Shown piece after piece: positions 47,259 to 57,564 of a DNA stretch of 64,000 bases. Under the pieces are notes generated by a model. The model ran no database searches. It worked only from the letters and a program-made list of their open reading frames with translations, and was not told where the DNA came from. Position numbers and translations under genes: made by a program. The DNA comes from CAVONB01 sp963697205 (GTDB lineage: Bacteria; Pseudomonadota; Alphaproteobacteria; Rhizobiales; Hyphomicrobiaceae), in NCBI GenBank assembly GCA_963697205.1, contig CAVONB010000013.1:434001-498000 (forward strand). Reading direction: 5' to 3'. The stretch's first letter is position 1; each line of letters opens with the position of its first letter.

Positions 47259-48032
47259 TTACAGCAGGCCGCCGGCCTGCAACCTCTGCTTGAGCCCCGC
47301 GACGGCTTCCGCCAGACGCGCCTCGTCCGTCGATCGCAGCACCAGCTGGCAGCACGGCCGGTTGTCGCGCATCATCGGGTAGCTGCCCATCGGCACATCC
47401 GGGAACGCCTTCTGGTGGGCGCCGAGCGGCTCGGCCACCACGCCCTCGGGCTGCTCCAGGTCGAGCACGAAGGAATGCATCTTGCGGCCGGTACGCAGGT
47501 ACTGCGTGGCATCGTCCAGCATGACCTGCATCACGCTGGGAATTCCCGCCATGGTGATGACGTTGCCGATCATGAAGCCGGGCGCCACCGACACCGAATT
47601 GCGGATCAGATGCCCGCCAACCGGCACCCGTGCCATCCGCATGCGCGCCGGCGTCGCCTCCACCCCGCGCTTCTTCCAATTCTCGAGCAGCAGTTCCGTC
47701 GCCTCGGGGTGATGATCGATCGCCACTGCGAACGCCTTGGCCACGCAGTCGGCCGTGATATCGTCGTGCGTCGGGCCGATTCCGCCTGTGGTGAACAGGT
47801 AGTCGTAGCGCGTGCGCAGCGCGTTGATGGCGGCGACGATGTCGGCCTCCTCGTCGGCGACGATGCGCACTTCCTTGAGTTGGATACCGATCGCGGTCAG
47901 GTGGTCGGCGATGTAGCCGATGTTCTTGTCCTTGGTGCGCCCCGACAGGATCTCGTCACCGATGACGAGGATGGCCGCCGTGACGACCTCGCTGGTGCCG
48001 GCGCCCGCGGCGCCTTCTGCTGTGCTGCTCAT
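47259..48032 (-). CDS. CinA-like competence/damage-inducible protein A (MoaB/MogA fold)
   Basis: This is a 257-residue cytoplasmic protein with the molybdopterin-binding fold found at the N terminus of CinA. Signatures are AAILVIGDEILSGRTKDKN, TRYDYLFTTGGIGPTHDDITAD and NSVSVAPGFMIGNVITMAGIPSVMQVM. CinA-type proteins have NMN deamidase or ADP-ribose pyrophosphatase activities, but this short form lacks the C-terminal deamidase domain, so pyrophosphatase-like activity or an unknown role is more likely. ATG 48032 precedes the conserved part; the upstream frame is spurious. The RlpA-like gene begins 156 bases downstream on the same strand. Confidence 0.82.
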   Translation of the reverse strand: MSSTAEGAAGAGTSEVVTAAILVIGDEILSGRTKDKNIGYIADHLTAIGIQLKEVRIVADEEADIVAAINALRTRYDYLFTTGGIGPTHDDITADCVAKAFAVAIDHHPEATELLLENWKKRGVEATPARMRMARVPVGGHLIRNSVSVAPGFMIGNVITMAGIPSVMQVMLDDATQYLRTGRKMHSFVLDLEQPEGVVAEPLGAHQKAFPDVPMGSYPMMRDNRPCCQLVLRSTDEARLAEAVAGLKQRLQAGGLL

Positions 48033-48180
48033 GGAAATCCCCGAGGCCTTGCCGACGCACCGGATGGACGTTGGCGGGGCGGCATCGAGGCTGCACCACC
48101 AAGCATCCGGTCGATGCATCGAATAGCCGATGCCGGGTCGCAAGGATAGAGCCGGCGCCTGTAGGCGGGCGCAACGACGC

Positions 48181-49065
48181 CTAACGCCAGAACAGCCAGC
48201 CCGACCGCGTACGGCCGGCATCGCCGCCGCCCACCCCAGGGGCGGTCCGCCAGGACCGGATCTCGGCCAGGGCCGCCGCGACCTTGAGTTGCAGCAGCGC
48301 CGAACCCCGTTCGGGGCTGGCGCGCCGTGCATCCCCTGTCGCCCCCAGGCTGTCCGGCACGGACCGCGACAATTCGACCAGTCCTGGCGCCACCGCCATC
48401 AATTCCGAGGTGTCGCGGATGCCGGCATGGGTCCCGATCGCCGCCGGCGTCTCGCCCTGCGAGAGTAGCAAGTCATCCCCGCCGTTGGCGCCATAATAGG
48501 CCCGCGCATTGAGCACCCTCACCCCTTCTGCGGCCCACGACGCGCTCAAGGCCGCGGCAACCGCGTCCTGCGGCGCCTGGTTGCCCCCCGAATCCCCCAG
48601 CAGCACAATCTCGCGAAAGCCATGCGCCTTGAAGCTTTCCGCCGCCGCTGTCAGCAGCGCCTTGTACGTCTCCGCCGGCACCGAGATCGTGCCTGGATAC
48701 GCCATGTGCCCCGTCCGTCGCGCCGCATCGCCCTCGGGAACATAGGCGATCACGGGCGCCACCAGCGCATCACCCAGCGCGGCGGCGATCCGGCGCGCGG
48801 TCTCCGCCACGATCACGTTGTGCTTGCCCAGCGCCATGTGGGCGCCGTTCTGCTCCGTGCCCCCCGTCGGGATGATGACTGTGCGCTGGCCCGCTGCCAA
48901 CCGGTCGCGCACGTCGACCCACGTCAGCTGCTCCAGCTCGACCGTATGCTCGCCGGCCAATGCCGGGAACGACGACGCGACAGAGCTGGTCAGGAGGGCA
49001 GCCAAGCCCAGGACAACGCTGCACCCTCTCACCCCCCGCCCGGAGCGGCGCGCATTCGAGGACAT
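48181..49065 (-). CDS. Exported creatininase family protein
   Basis: This is a 294-residue protein with a signal peptide (VVLGLAALLTSSVASSFPALAGE) and a creatininase/MftE/FAPy-hydrolase-type domain. The metal-binding motifs are IIPTGGTEQNGAHMALGKHNVI (Glu and His ligands) and LLGDSGGNQ (Asp), with GHMAYPGTISV between. Family members hydrolyse cyclic amides or similar bonds using two metal ions. An exported form is less common, and the substrate is unknown. The start at 49065 gives an N terminus suited for export. It is divergent from sfsA. Confidence 0.8.
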   Translation of the reverse strand: MSSNARRSGRGVRGCSVVLGLAALLTSSVASSFPALAGEHTVELEQLTWVDVRDRLAAGQRTVIIPTGGTEQNGAHMALGKHNVIVAETARRIAAALGDALVAPVIAYVPEGDAARRTGHMAYPGTISVPAETYKALLTAAAESFKAHGFREIVLLGDSGGNQAPQDAVAAALSASWAAEGVRVLNARAYYGANGGDDLLLSQGETPAAIGTHAGIRDTSELMAVAPGLVELSRSVPDSLGATGDARRASPERGSALLQLKVAAALAEIRSWRTAPGVGGGDAGRTRSGWLFWR

Positions 49066-49169
49066 GACCCTTGGTCTCCACGGCTATCCACGGAAATGAC
49101 GGACCAAGCTAGGCAAGGATCGTTAATCGCGCGTTGCAGCCGGCACCGACCTGCCGCTAGCTTCGCCTC

Positions 49170-49883
49170 ATGAAGCTTCCCTCCCCCCTGCTGCGCGGCC
49201 GCCTCGTCCAGCGCTACAAGCGGTTCCTCGCCGACGTCGTGCTCGACACCGGCGAGACCGTGACGGCCACCTGCCCCAACACCGGCTCCATGATGGGACT
49301 GTGTGCGCCCGGCATGACCGTCTGGCTGTCGGAGAGCGACAGCCCCACGCGCAAGTACCGCCACACCTGGGAGATGGTGGAAGCCGACCTCGGCAAAGGG
49401 CCGTGCCGCGTCGGCATCAACACCGGCCACCCCAACAAGCTCGTCGCCGAGGCGATCGAGTCCGGTCGCATCAAGGAGCTCGCCGGCTACGCCAGCCTGC
49501 GCCGCGAGGTGAAATACGGCCGCAACAGCCGCATCGACCTGCTGCTGGAGGATCAGGCCCGTCCGCCCTGCTACGTCGAGATCAAGAACGTCCACATGAT
49601 GCGCAAGGCAGGCTTGGCGGAGTTCCCCGACAGCGTCACGGCCCGTGGCGCCAAGCATCTCGACGAGCTTGCCGACATGGTCCGCGAGGGTCACCGCGCG
49701 GTGATGGTGTTTCTCGTCCAGCGCCCGGACGCCGCCCGCCTCAAACTGGCCGACGACGTCGACCCGACCTATGTCGCAGCCTTCGCCCGCGCCCGCGACG
49801 CCGGTGTCGAAGCACTCGCCCTGCGCTGCCGCCTGACCGACGACGAGATCGCCGTCGAAAAGACGATCCCGATCAAGGCCTGA
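49170..49883 (+). CDS. sfsA: DNA/RNA nuclease SfsA family protein
   Basis: This 237-residue protein is the usual SfsA length. The family was first described as a regulator of sugar fermentation and is now viewed as a nuclease with an OB-like and a PD-(D/E)XK-like domain. Diagnostic blocks are LVQRYKRFLADVVLDTGE, ATCPNTGSMMGLCAPG, YRHTWEMVE, GINTGHPNKLVAEAI, SRIDLLLED, CYVEIKNVHM (the ExK of the nuclease core) and FPDSVTARGAKHLDEL. ATG 49170 is directly followed by conserved sequence. It is intact and appears monocistronic. Confidence 0.93.
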   Translation: MKLPSPLLRGRLVQRYKRFLADVVLDTGETVTATCPNTGSMMGLCAPGMTVWLSESDSPTRKYRHTWEMVEADLGKGPCRVGINTGHPNKLVAEAIESGRIKELAGYASLRREVKYGRNSRIDLLLEDQARPPCYVEIKNVHMMRKAGLAEFPDSVTARGAKHLDELADMVREGHRAVMVFLVQRPDAARLKLADDVDPTYVAAFARARDAGVEALALRCRLTDDEIAVEKTIPIKA

Positions 49884-50077
49884 GCGTAGCTTGCGACAGC
49901 CAGCGTGCCATTGACGCCACTGTGAACAGGCTTGATGTGACATCCAGCCAGCAAGCAGGCACATTTCCTAGGCTTCCAGGGAGAATGGCTGCGGTGCTTT
50001 CCCGCAACGCCGCGACGTGGTCGCGACAGTGAGATCACATCCGCGACCGCGGCCTGGAACAGACGATGGAGACCGCC

Positions 50078-50584
50078 ATGACAACCAATCGCCGCACATT
50101 CATCCTGGCTGGCCTGACGGGTGCTCTGGCCGCCACCGCGGCCGGCCGCGCCCTCCTCGCCGCCAGCCCGTCCGGCAAGACGTTCGAGATCACCAAGTCG
50201 CCGGAAGAATGGCGCAAGCTCCTGACGCCCGCGCAGTACCAGGTGTTGCGCGAGCACGGCACCGAGCGCGCGTTCACCAGTCCTCTCGACAAGCTTTATG
50301 ATCCAGGCACCTATCACTGCGCGGGCTGCGACCTGCCGTTGTTCTCCTCGGAGACCAAGTACGACAGCACCACGGGCTGGCCGAGCTTCTGGAAGCCACT
50401 CGATAACGCCATCGGCACCACCGAGGACCGCAAGTTCTTCATGGTCCGCACCGAGGTGCATTGTCGGCGATGCGGTGGCCACCAGGGTCACGTTTTCGAC
50501 GACGGTCCGCCGCCGACCGGCTTGCGCTACTGCATCAACGGCGTCGCCTTGAAGTTCGTGCCGAAAGGCAAATCCCAAAGCTGA
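50078..50584 (+). CDS. msrB: Exported peptide-methionine (R)-S-oxide reductase MsrB
   Basis: MsrB reduces methionine-R-sulfoxide in proteins. The 168-residue precursor carries a Tat-type signal (NRRTFILAGLTGALAATAAG). The catalytic domain includes CAGCDLPLFSSETKYDSTTGWPSFW and CRRCGGHQGHVFDDGPPPTGLRYCINGVAL. The two CxxC pairs bind structural zinc and RYCIN holds the catalytic Cys. ATG 50078 follows GGAGACC; ATG 50066 is an in-frame alternative. msrA follows 63 bases downstream, so an exported repair pair for periplasmic proteins is encoded. Confidence 0.93.
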   Translation: MTTNRRTFILAGLTGALAATAAGRALLAASPSGKTFEITKSPEEWRKLLTPAQYQVLREHGTERAFTSPLDKLYDPGTYHCAGCDLPLFSSETKYDSTTGWPSFWKPLDNAIGTTEDRKFFMVRTEVHCRRCGGHQGHVFDDGPPPTGLRYCINGVALKFVPKGKSQS

Positions 50585-50647
50585 GCGGGCGCCCTTACCA
50601 GCCGTCCTCGCGCCAACCTGCCCGCTTCCCCGACCGAAGAGCACCTG

Positions 50648-51283
50648 ATGAAACGCCTGACGATCCCCGCTGCCGCCCTCGCCATCTTCGCCGTCTTCGC
50701 CCTCTTCCACTCGATCCGGCCGATGGCCGAGCAGACCGCGCTGCCGTCGCTGCCGCCCGGCGCCGAGCTCGCGACCTTCGCCGCGGGCTGCTTCTGGTGC
50801 ACCGAGAGCGATTTCGACAAGGTCCCCGGCGTGCTCGCCACGACCTCTGGCTACATCGGAGGCAAGACGAAGAACCCGACATACCGTCAGGTCTCCAGCG
50901 GCAGCACGGGCCACACCGAGGCGGTGCAGATCCAGTTCGACCCCAAGAAAGTCACCTACCGCGAGTTGCTCGCCGTCTACTGGAGAAACGTCGATGCGAC
51001 CGACGCCGACGGCCAGTTCTGCGACCGTGGTGACCAGTACCGCCCCGCGATCTTTACGCACAGCGACGAACAACGTCAGCAGGCCGAGGCGAGCAAGGTC
51101 CAGGCCCAGAAGGACCTGAAGGTGAAGCAGCCGATCGTCGTCGAGATCGCCCCCGCGACGACGTTCACGGCGGCGGAAGGCTATCACCAGGACTATTACA
51201 ACAAGGAATCGCTGCGCTATCAGATCTACCGCTACGGCTGCGGCCGCGACGCCCGCCTGGAAGCGTTGTGGGGCAAGAAGTAG
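50648..51283 (+). CDS. msrA: Exported peptide-methionine (S)-S-oxide reductase MsrA
   Basis: MsrA reduces methionine-S-sulfoxide, complementing MsrB. The 211-residue protein has an N-terminal hydrophobic export signal (LTIPAAALAIFAVFALFHSI) and the catalytic motif GCFWCTESDF with the nucleophilic Cys (about residue 48). Family blocks GYIGGKTKNPTYRQVSSGSTGHTEAVQI, AVYWRNVDATDADGQFCDRGDQYRPAIF and EGYHQDYYNK follow. It ends YRYGCGRDARLEALWG, whose Cys could be the resolving residue. The signal suggests periplasmic or membrane-anchored action, as for MsrB just upstream. Confidence 0.94.
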   Translation: MKRLTIPAAALAIFAVFALFHSIRPMAEQTALPSLPPGAELATFAAGCFWCTESDFDKVPGVLATTSGYIGGKTKNPTYRQVSSGSTGHTEAVQIQFDPKKVTYRELLAVYWRNVDATDADGQFCDRGDQYRPAIFTHSDEQRQQAEASKVQAQKDLKVKQPIVVEIAPATTFTAAEGYHQDYYNKESLRYQIYRYGCGRDARLEALWGKK

Positions 51284-51343
51284 CCGCGCCGGTCCGACAA
51301 GGCCCGACGCGCAAGAGCCCCGCACGCCACGCCGCGACAGGCC

Positions 51344-52343
51344 TCACACGGTCAGTACGATCTTGCCGATATGCTGGCCGCCTTCCATATGCCGGTGCGC
51401 CTCCGCGGCCTGCGACAGCGCGAACGTGCGATCGACGACCACCTTCACCCGGCCGTCGGCGAGCATCGCCAGTACGCTTTCCTCCAACTGCCGCGCGATG
51501 CCGGCTTTGAAGCCATCAGACCTGATGCGCAGCGTCGAGCCGGTCAGCGTCAGCCGCTTCAGCATCACCCGCATCATGTCAATCGTCACCTTCGATCCGG
51601 CCTGGAACGCGATATTGACGATGCGCGCGTCGTCGGCCGCCGAACGGATGTTGCGCTCCACGTAGTCGCCGCCGACCATGTCGAGAATGACATTGCAGCC
51701 CTTGCCCCCCGTCGCCTCCTTAACCGCATCGACGAAGTCTTCCGCCTTGTAGTCGACGGCCCGGTCGGCGCCGAGGTCGCGGCAGGCCGCGCACTTTTCC
51801 GGCGAGCCCGCCGTCGCGATCACCTTCGCGCCGAACGCCTTGGCGAGCTGGATCGCGGCAACGCCGATGCCACTCGTACCGCCGTGCACCAGGAGCCAGT
51901 CGCCGGATTTCAGCCCACCGCGCTCGAACACGTTGTGCCACACCGTGAAGAAGGTCTCCGGCACGCCCGCCGCCTCGATCATCGAAAGGCCGGCAGGCAC
52001 CGGCAGGCACGCGCCCTCGTCGGCAAGACAGATAGCCGGCGTAGCCGCCCCCGTTGACCAGCGCCATCACCGGCGCCCCGACTGCGAACCGCGTGGCCGC
52101 GCTGCCCATGCCGGCGACGTGGCCCGCCACTTCGAGCCCCGGGATCTCCGAGTGCCCCTTCGGTGCGGGATAAAAGCCCTGCCGCTGCACCACGTCGGGC
52201 CGGTTGACCCCGGCCGCCACCACCTTGATCAGCACCTGGTTGGGCCCCGGCACGGGAACCGCGCCCGTCGTCGGCTGCAGCACATCCGGTCCACCCTTGC
52301 CCTCGATCTTCACCAGCGGCATGGTCTCGGGCAGTGCAGTCAT
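51344..52343 (-). CDS. NAD(P)H quinone oxidoreductase / zinc-free alcohol dehydrogenase-like (one doubled wobble base)
   Basis: This is a QorA/PIG3-type medium-chain reductase of about 332 residues. The N-terminal half has VLIKVVAAGVNRPDVVQRQGFYP and GLEVAGHVAGMGSAATRFAVG. The NADP domain has GTSGIGVAAIQLAKAFGAKVIATAGS. It lacks structural zinc cysteines, as expected for QOR. The frame breaks near 52026, where the coding strand reads CTGT CTT GCC. Taking Leu as CTG or CTT joins GGYAGYL to LADEGACLPVPAGLSM. ATG 52343 (MTALPETM) starts the conserved region. It is divergent from DUF1192. Confidence 0.88.
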
Positions 52344-52460
52344 CTTCGGTCTCCTCGTCCTTCGCGACAGTGTCGGAGCATGGGGTGAGTGGCGGGCGCG
52401 GCGGCGACCGTGCCCGAGAACCGCGCCGGCGACAAGCAACGGCGCAATCGGGAGGCGGAC

Positions 52461-52649
52461 ATGGATTGGGACGACGTCAGGCCACCACCGCAGAAGGCGC
52501 CGACGCTTGGCGAGGATCTGACGCGGATGGGCGTCGCCGATCTGGAGGCTCGCATCAAGGCACTGGAGACCGAAATCGCCCGCGTCAGGACGGAACTCGA
52601 AACGAAGCGCAAGCACGAGGCCGCCGCCGACGCCCTCTTCAAGAGGTAA
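52461..52649 (+). CDS. DUF1192 family protein
   Basis: This is a 62-residue protein of a family conserved in Hyphomicrobiales and relatives. It begins MDWDDVRPPPQKAPTLGEDLTRMGVADLEARIKALETEI, continues as an SlyX-like coiled coil (RVRTELETKRKHEAAADALFKR), and has no known function. ATG 52461 follows GGGAGGCGGAC, a strong ribosome-binding site. The arrangement quinone oxidoreductase, DUF1192, DUF1465 and rpmE fits what I recall from related genomes. Confidence 0.85.
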   Translation: MDWDDVRPPPQKAPTLGEDLTRMGVADLEARIKALETEIARVRTELETKRKHEAAADALFKR

Positions 52650-52757
52650 ACGACGTCTTGCTGCATTGGATCGAATGCGATCGATCCTGCTGCGCGGCGC
52701 GAACGTCCCCATCGCGCGACACTCGTTTACGCAGCGTTAGCCCTCTGCAGCTATGGT

Positions 52758-52854
52758 TAGTGCCATCCAGTCTCCTGGATCGGAATGGCACTGCCGTTCT
52801 GTTTGACGCCTCCCTGTTAACTCCTGAGCCGCTTCAATGAAGCGGCTCTTTCTT
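52758..52854 (+). ncRNA. Candidate small RNA between DUF1192 and DUF1465
   Basis: From about 52758 the sequence folds as GTGCCAT-CCAG-TCTC-CTGG-ATCGGA-ATGGCAC, a two-part stem. A single-stranded linker follows (CTGTTTGACGCCTCCCTGTTAACTCCT, with CCTCCC), then a perfect 10-bp intrinsic terminator. This layout of 5' hairpin, C/U-rich linker and terminator is that of an Hfq-type sRNA. The promoter is not clear, and the same hairpins could simply be the 3' end of the DUF1192 transcript. Confidence 0.4.
52825..52854 (+). terminator. Intrinsic terminator after DUF1192 / candidate sRNA
   Basis: GAGCCGCTTC and GAAGCGGCTC form a perfect 10-bp stem with loop AAT, followed by TTTCTTT. It lies 175 bases after the DUF1192 stop, an unusually long distance unless an sRNA or long 3' leader is present. 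Confidence 0.88.
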
Positions 52855-52948
52855 TACCGGCCATAGGCCGACCGAACGATCGCCCGGTAACCGCCTTCAA
52901 TGGAACACGGCATTACCACTGGCCACCCGACAACCGCGCGTGATAAAC

Positions 52949-53518
52949 ATGAAAGAAGTGTTTCTCTCTGTTTTGAAGTCGGTCATGGGCAAAAGTGGCA
53001 GCGTATCCGGTCATAACGGAACGGTCTCCTTCGGAGAGCGTTTTCAGGCGTCTGAGCAGTTCGACGCCATCTTCAAGCAGGGCATGGGGCTCGTCGAGCG
53101 CACGGCCGCCTATCTCGACGGCGCCGGCCGCGCAGAAGCCAAGGCGCTGAAGCCGCCCGCAAGCATGGTCTACGCGACCGAGAGCATGCGGCTGACGACA
53201 CGCCTCCTCGAGCTGGCCTCCTGGCTGCTCATCCGCCGCGCCCTGAAGGAGGGCGAGATCACCAACGAGGAGGCGCGTCGCAAGCGCCAGCGCATCAAGC
53301 TCAAGACGCTTGGGCGCCCGTCCCACATCCGCTCCTGGGACGATCTGCCCGAGAACCTGCGTCATCTGATCGAGGCGAGCTTCGCGCTGCAGGACCGCAT
53401 CATCCAGATCGATCGCGCGATCGAGAACGACGCGACCGCCGAGACGCCGGCCGAGCCGGCACTGGCCAACCCCGTCGCCCAGCAGATGATGATGCTCAAG
53501 GCCGCCTTCGGCCGCTGA
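52949..53518 (+). CDS. DUF1465 family protein
   Basis: This is a mostly helical protein of about 189 residues from an alphaproteobacterial family of unknown function. Conserved parts are TVSFGERFQASEQFDAIFKQGMGLVERTAAYLDG, MRLTTRLLELASWLLIRRAL, EEARRKRQRIKLKTLGRPSHIRSWDDLPENLRHLIE and, at the end, QQMMMLKAAFG. The start is uncertain: GTG 52940, ATG 52949 and ATG 52985 are in frame, and no clear ribosome-binding site favours one. ATG 52985 would give the most typical family N terminus. A terminator follows 39 bases after the stop. Confidence 0.85.
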   Translation: MKEVFLSVLKSVMGKSGSVSGHNGTVSFGERFQASEQFDAIFKQGMGLVERTAAYLDGAGRAEAKALKPPASMVYATESMRLTTRLLELASWLLIRRALKEGEITNEEARRKRQRIKLKTLGRPSHIRSWDDLPENLRHLIEASFALQDRIIQIDRAIENDATAETPAEPALANPVAQQMMMLKAAFGR

Positions 53519-53556
53519 CCGCCGCTGAGCGGTTCGCACACGACCCCCAAAAGCGA

Positions 53557-53583
53557 AAGCTGCCGGTCAACCGGCGGCTTTGT
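53557..53583 (+). terminator. Intrinsic terminator after DUF1465
   Basis: AAGCTGCCGG and CCGGCGGCTT pair with one G-T wobble around a TCAA loop, followed by TGTCG. The T-run is weak, but the stem position is right for ending the DUF1465 transcript. Confidence 0.65.
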
Positions 53584-53681
53584 CGTATTGGCAATCTCGG
53601 ACCACCAGCCTTGAGCCGTGCCGACGAACGCGGCGCAGCCCGATCGCCGACCAGGCCGCCGCCCGACAACCGCAATAGGCT

Positions 53682-53903
53682 TTAGAACAGGCCTTCGAAC
53701 TTCTTCTTGAAGCGCGACAGCCGCCCGCCGCGATCCGAAAGGCGCGTCTCGCCCCCCGTCCAGGCCGGATGCGTCGAGGGATCGATGTCGAGCTGCAAGG
53801 TGTCGCCCTCGCTGCCGTACGTCGAATAGGTCATGAACTCGGTCCCGTCGGTCATCACCACCTTGATCTGGTGATAATCGGGATGGTCGATGTCTTTCTT
53901 CAT
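53682..53903 (-). CDS. rpmE: 50S ribosomal protein L31
   Basis: L31 is a small ribosomal protein that bridges the subunits. The 73-residue protein starts MKKDIDHPDYHQIKVVMTDGTEFMTYSTYG, then LQLDIDPSTHPAWTGG and the basic tail DRGGRLSRFKKKFEGLF. It is the zinc-free (C-minus) form because the CxxC pair is absent. ATG 53903 is fixed by homology. The very long open frame extending upstream to 56084 is a shadow of the ABC-transporter gene on the other strand. Confidence 0.96.
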   Translation of the reverse strand: MKKDIDHPDYHQIKVVMTDGTEFMTYSTYGSEGDTLQLDIDPSTHPAWTGGETRLSDRGGRLSRFKKKFEGLF

Positions 53904-54212
53904 CGCGAGGCGCCTTCTCAGCCAGTTGCCAGCGCAGCCGCGTGGGGGATGAAGCGAACGGAGCGATCTCTCGCCGGACGTCCGGGCCCCGTGTCGCAGC
54001 GCGCGGGAAGCAATTCGGAAGCGGTTGCTATACGGGATTGGCCGATCCCGCGCAAGCACGCCCGTTACCCCCAGCTCCCAGACCCGCCGCCTTGGCGGGG
54101 GCACGCTTTGCCGCAGCGCCCCCCCCGCTCCACCGCCAAGGCTTGAGCCGCGGCGGCCTTCGGGGCATGGTCCGCCGGCACATCGATCCGCCGAGCCAGG
54201 AGACGACAGCAC

Positions 54213-56048
<1,836 letters not shown>

Positions 56049-56142
56049 GGCTTGTCGTCGCCCACAATCCTTGCCGCCACGCACACCTGCGGCGACCGCT
56101 TGACTTCACCCCTTCGAAACCTTATTCGACTAGCTCTCATCG

Positions 56143-56167
56143 AGGACCGGCTCAGCCGGTCCTTTGT
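56143..56167 (+). terminator. Intrinsic terminator after the ABC exporter gene
   Basis: AGGACCGGC and GCCGGTCCT form a 9-bp stem with loop TCA, followed by TTGT. It lies five bases before tRNA-Asp, so that gene needs its own promoter or partial read-through. Confidence 0.75.
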
Positions 56168-56171
56168 GCTG

Positions 56172-56247
<76 letters not shown>

Positions 56248-56555
56248 TCCTTCCTTCGACCAGTAACGGTACCTTTCGCGTCCGCGCCCGCCGCGGCGCC
56301 CGCCGTTGCTTTGGCGCCGTCCCCGTGGCGGCCATCCCTGTGGCCGACTGCCGCTGGCGCGGCTGAGCCACTGCGTCGGGTTGCGCAGCCCCGGCGGCTG
56401 GGCTAACAGACGTCACGTCGAGTGCTGCACCTTCGCCCACCGTTTCGGTCGCTTCCGGCCACGGCCGTCCCACATGGGATCAGGTCCGCATCCAAGCACC
56501 GAGCGCGGACCGTGGAGGCAAACCGCCAGCGCTCGCCATCGGCCACGGGACCCGC
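56248..56555. other. Gene-free stretch between tRNA-Asp and nuoA
   Basis: This is 308 bases with no supported gene. ORFs crossing it are shadows or the well-known spurious frame over a tRNA. It presumably contains the nuo promoter. Confidence 0.5.
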
Positions 56556-56945
56556 ATGAACCAGCTCCTGCCCACCCTCACCCCCGATCTCATCCAGACC
56601 TACCTGCCGATCGTCGTGTTTCTCGGCGTGGCGCTGGTCATCGGCGCGGCACTGCTGATCGCGCCGTTCCTCGTCGCCGTGCAGAATCCCGATCCCGAGA
56701 AGGTGTCGGCCTACGAGTGCGGCTTCAACGCCTTCGACGATGCGCGCATGAAGTTCGATGTGCGCTTCTATCTGGTCGCGATCCTGTTCATCATCTTCGA
56801 CCTCGAGATCGCCTTCCTGTTTCCCTGGGCGGCCGCCTTCCGCGAGATCGGACTGTTCGGCTTCTGGTCGATGATGGTCTTCCTCGCCGTGCTGACGATC
56901 GGCTTCATCTACGAGTGGAGCAAGGGAGCGCTCGAATGGGATTGA
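56556..56945 (+). CDS. nuoA: NADH-quinone oxidoreductase subunit A
   Basis: NuoA is a membrane subunit of respiratory complex I at the junction of peripheral and membrane arms. The 129-residue protein has three helices: TYLPIVVFLGVALVIGAALLIAPFLVA, VAILFIIFDLEIAFLFPWA, and the last around MMVFLAVLTIGFIYEW. The conserved loop KVSAYECGFNAFDDARMKFDVRFYLV is diagnostic. It is intact and overlaps the nuoB start by 10 bases, as usual for the operon. Confidence 0.97.
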   Translation: MNQLLPTLTPDLIQTYLPIVVFLGVALVIGAALLIAPFLVAVQNPDPEKVSAYECGFNAFDDARMKFDVRFYLVAILFIIFDLEIAFLFPWAAAFREIGLFGFWSMMVFLAVLTIGFIYEWSKGALEWD

Positions 56946-57512
56946 TCGTTCCGCCTGACAGCCCAGTTCTCGACAAGCTGCGCGAGGGCGCCGGCGTGCC
57001 GGCCATGTCGCGCCAGCGACCCGTACTTCACCGAGATCAACAACGAGCTCGCCGACAAGGGCTTCCTCGTCACCACGACCGACGATCTCATCAACTGGGC
57101 GCGCACCGGCTCGCTGATGTGGATGACGTTCGGCCTCGCCTGCTGCGCCGTCGAGATGATGCAGGCCTCGATGCCGCGCTACGATCTCGAGCGCTTCGGC
57201 TTCGCCCCGCGCGCATCGCCCGCGCCAGTCCGACGTCATGATCGTCGCCGGCACGCTGACCAACAAGATGGCGCCCGCCCTGCGCAAGGTCTACGACCAG
57301 ATGCCGGAGCCGCGCTACGTCATCTCCATGGGCGTCGTGCGCCAACGGCGGCGGCTACTACCACTATTCCTATGCCGTCGTGCGCGGCTGCGACCGCATC
57401 GTGCCCGTCGACATCTACGTGCCCGGCTGCCCGCCGACGGCGGAGGCGCTGCGTCTACGGCGTCCTGCTGCTGCAGCGGAAGATCCGCCGCACGGGCACG
57501 ATCGAGCGCTGA
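56936..57512 (+). CDS. nuoB: NADH-quinone oxidoreductase subunit B (doubled wobble bases)
   Basis: NuoB carries the terminal N2 iron-sulfur cluster next to the quinone site. The corrected sequence runs MGLIVPPDSPVLDKLREG, INWARTGSLMWMTFGLACCAVEMM (tandem Cys ligands), [78 protein letters not shown] and YGVLLLQRKI. Extra bases at 57008-57011 (TCGC, Ser), about 57219 (CCCG, Pro), 57331-57334 (GGCG, Gly) and 57449-57452 (CTGC, Leu) all sit on synonymous third positions. All four cluster cysteines are present once it is corrected. Confidence 0.95.
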
Positions 57513-57564
57513 GCCGGCACGCACCCGCACGGACGTCCTCAGAGCCCACACGGCAAGGCCCGCC

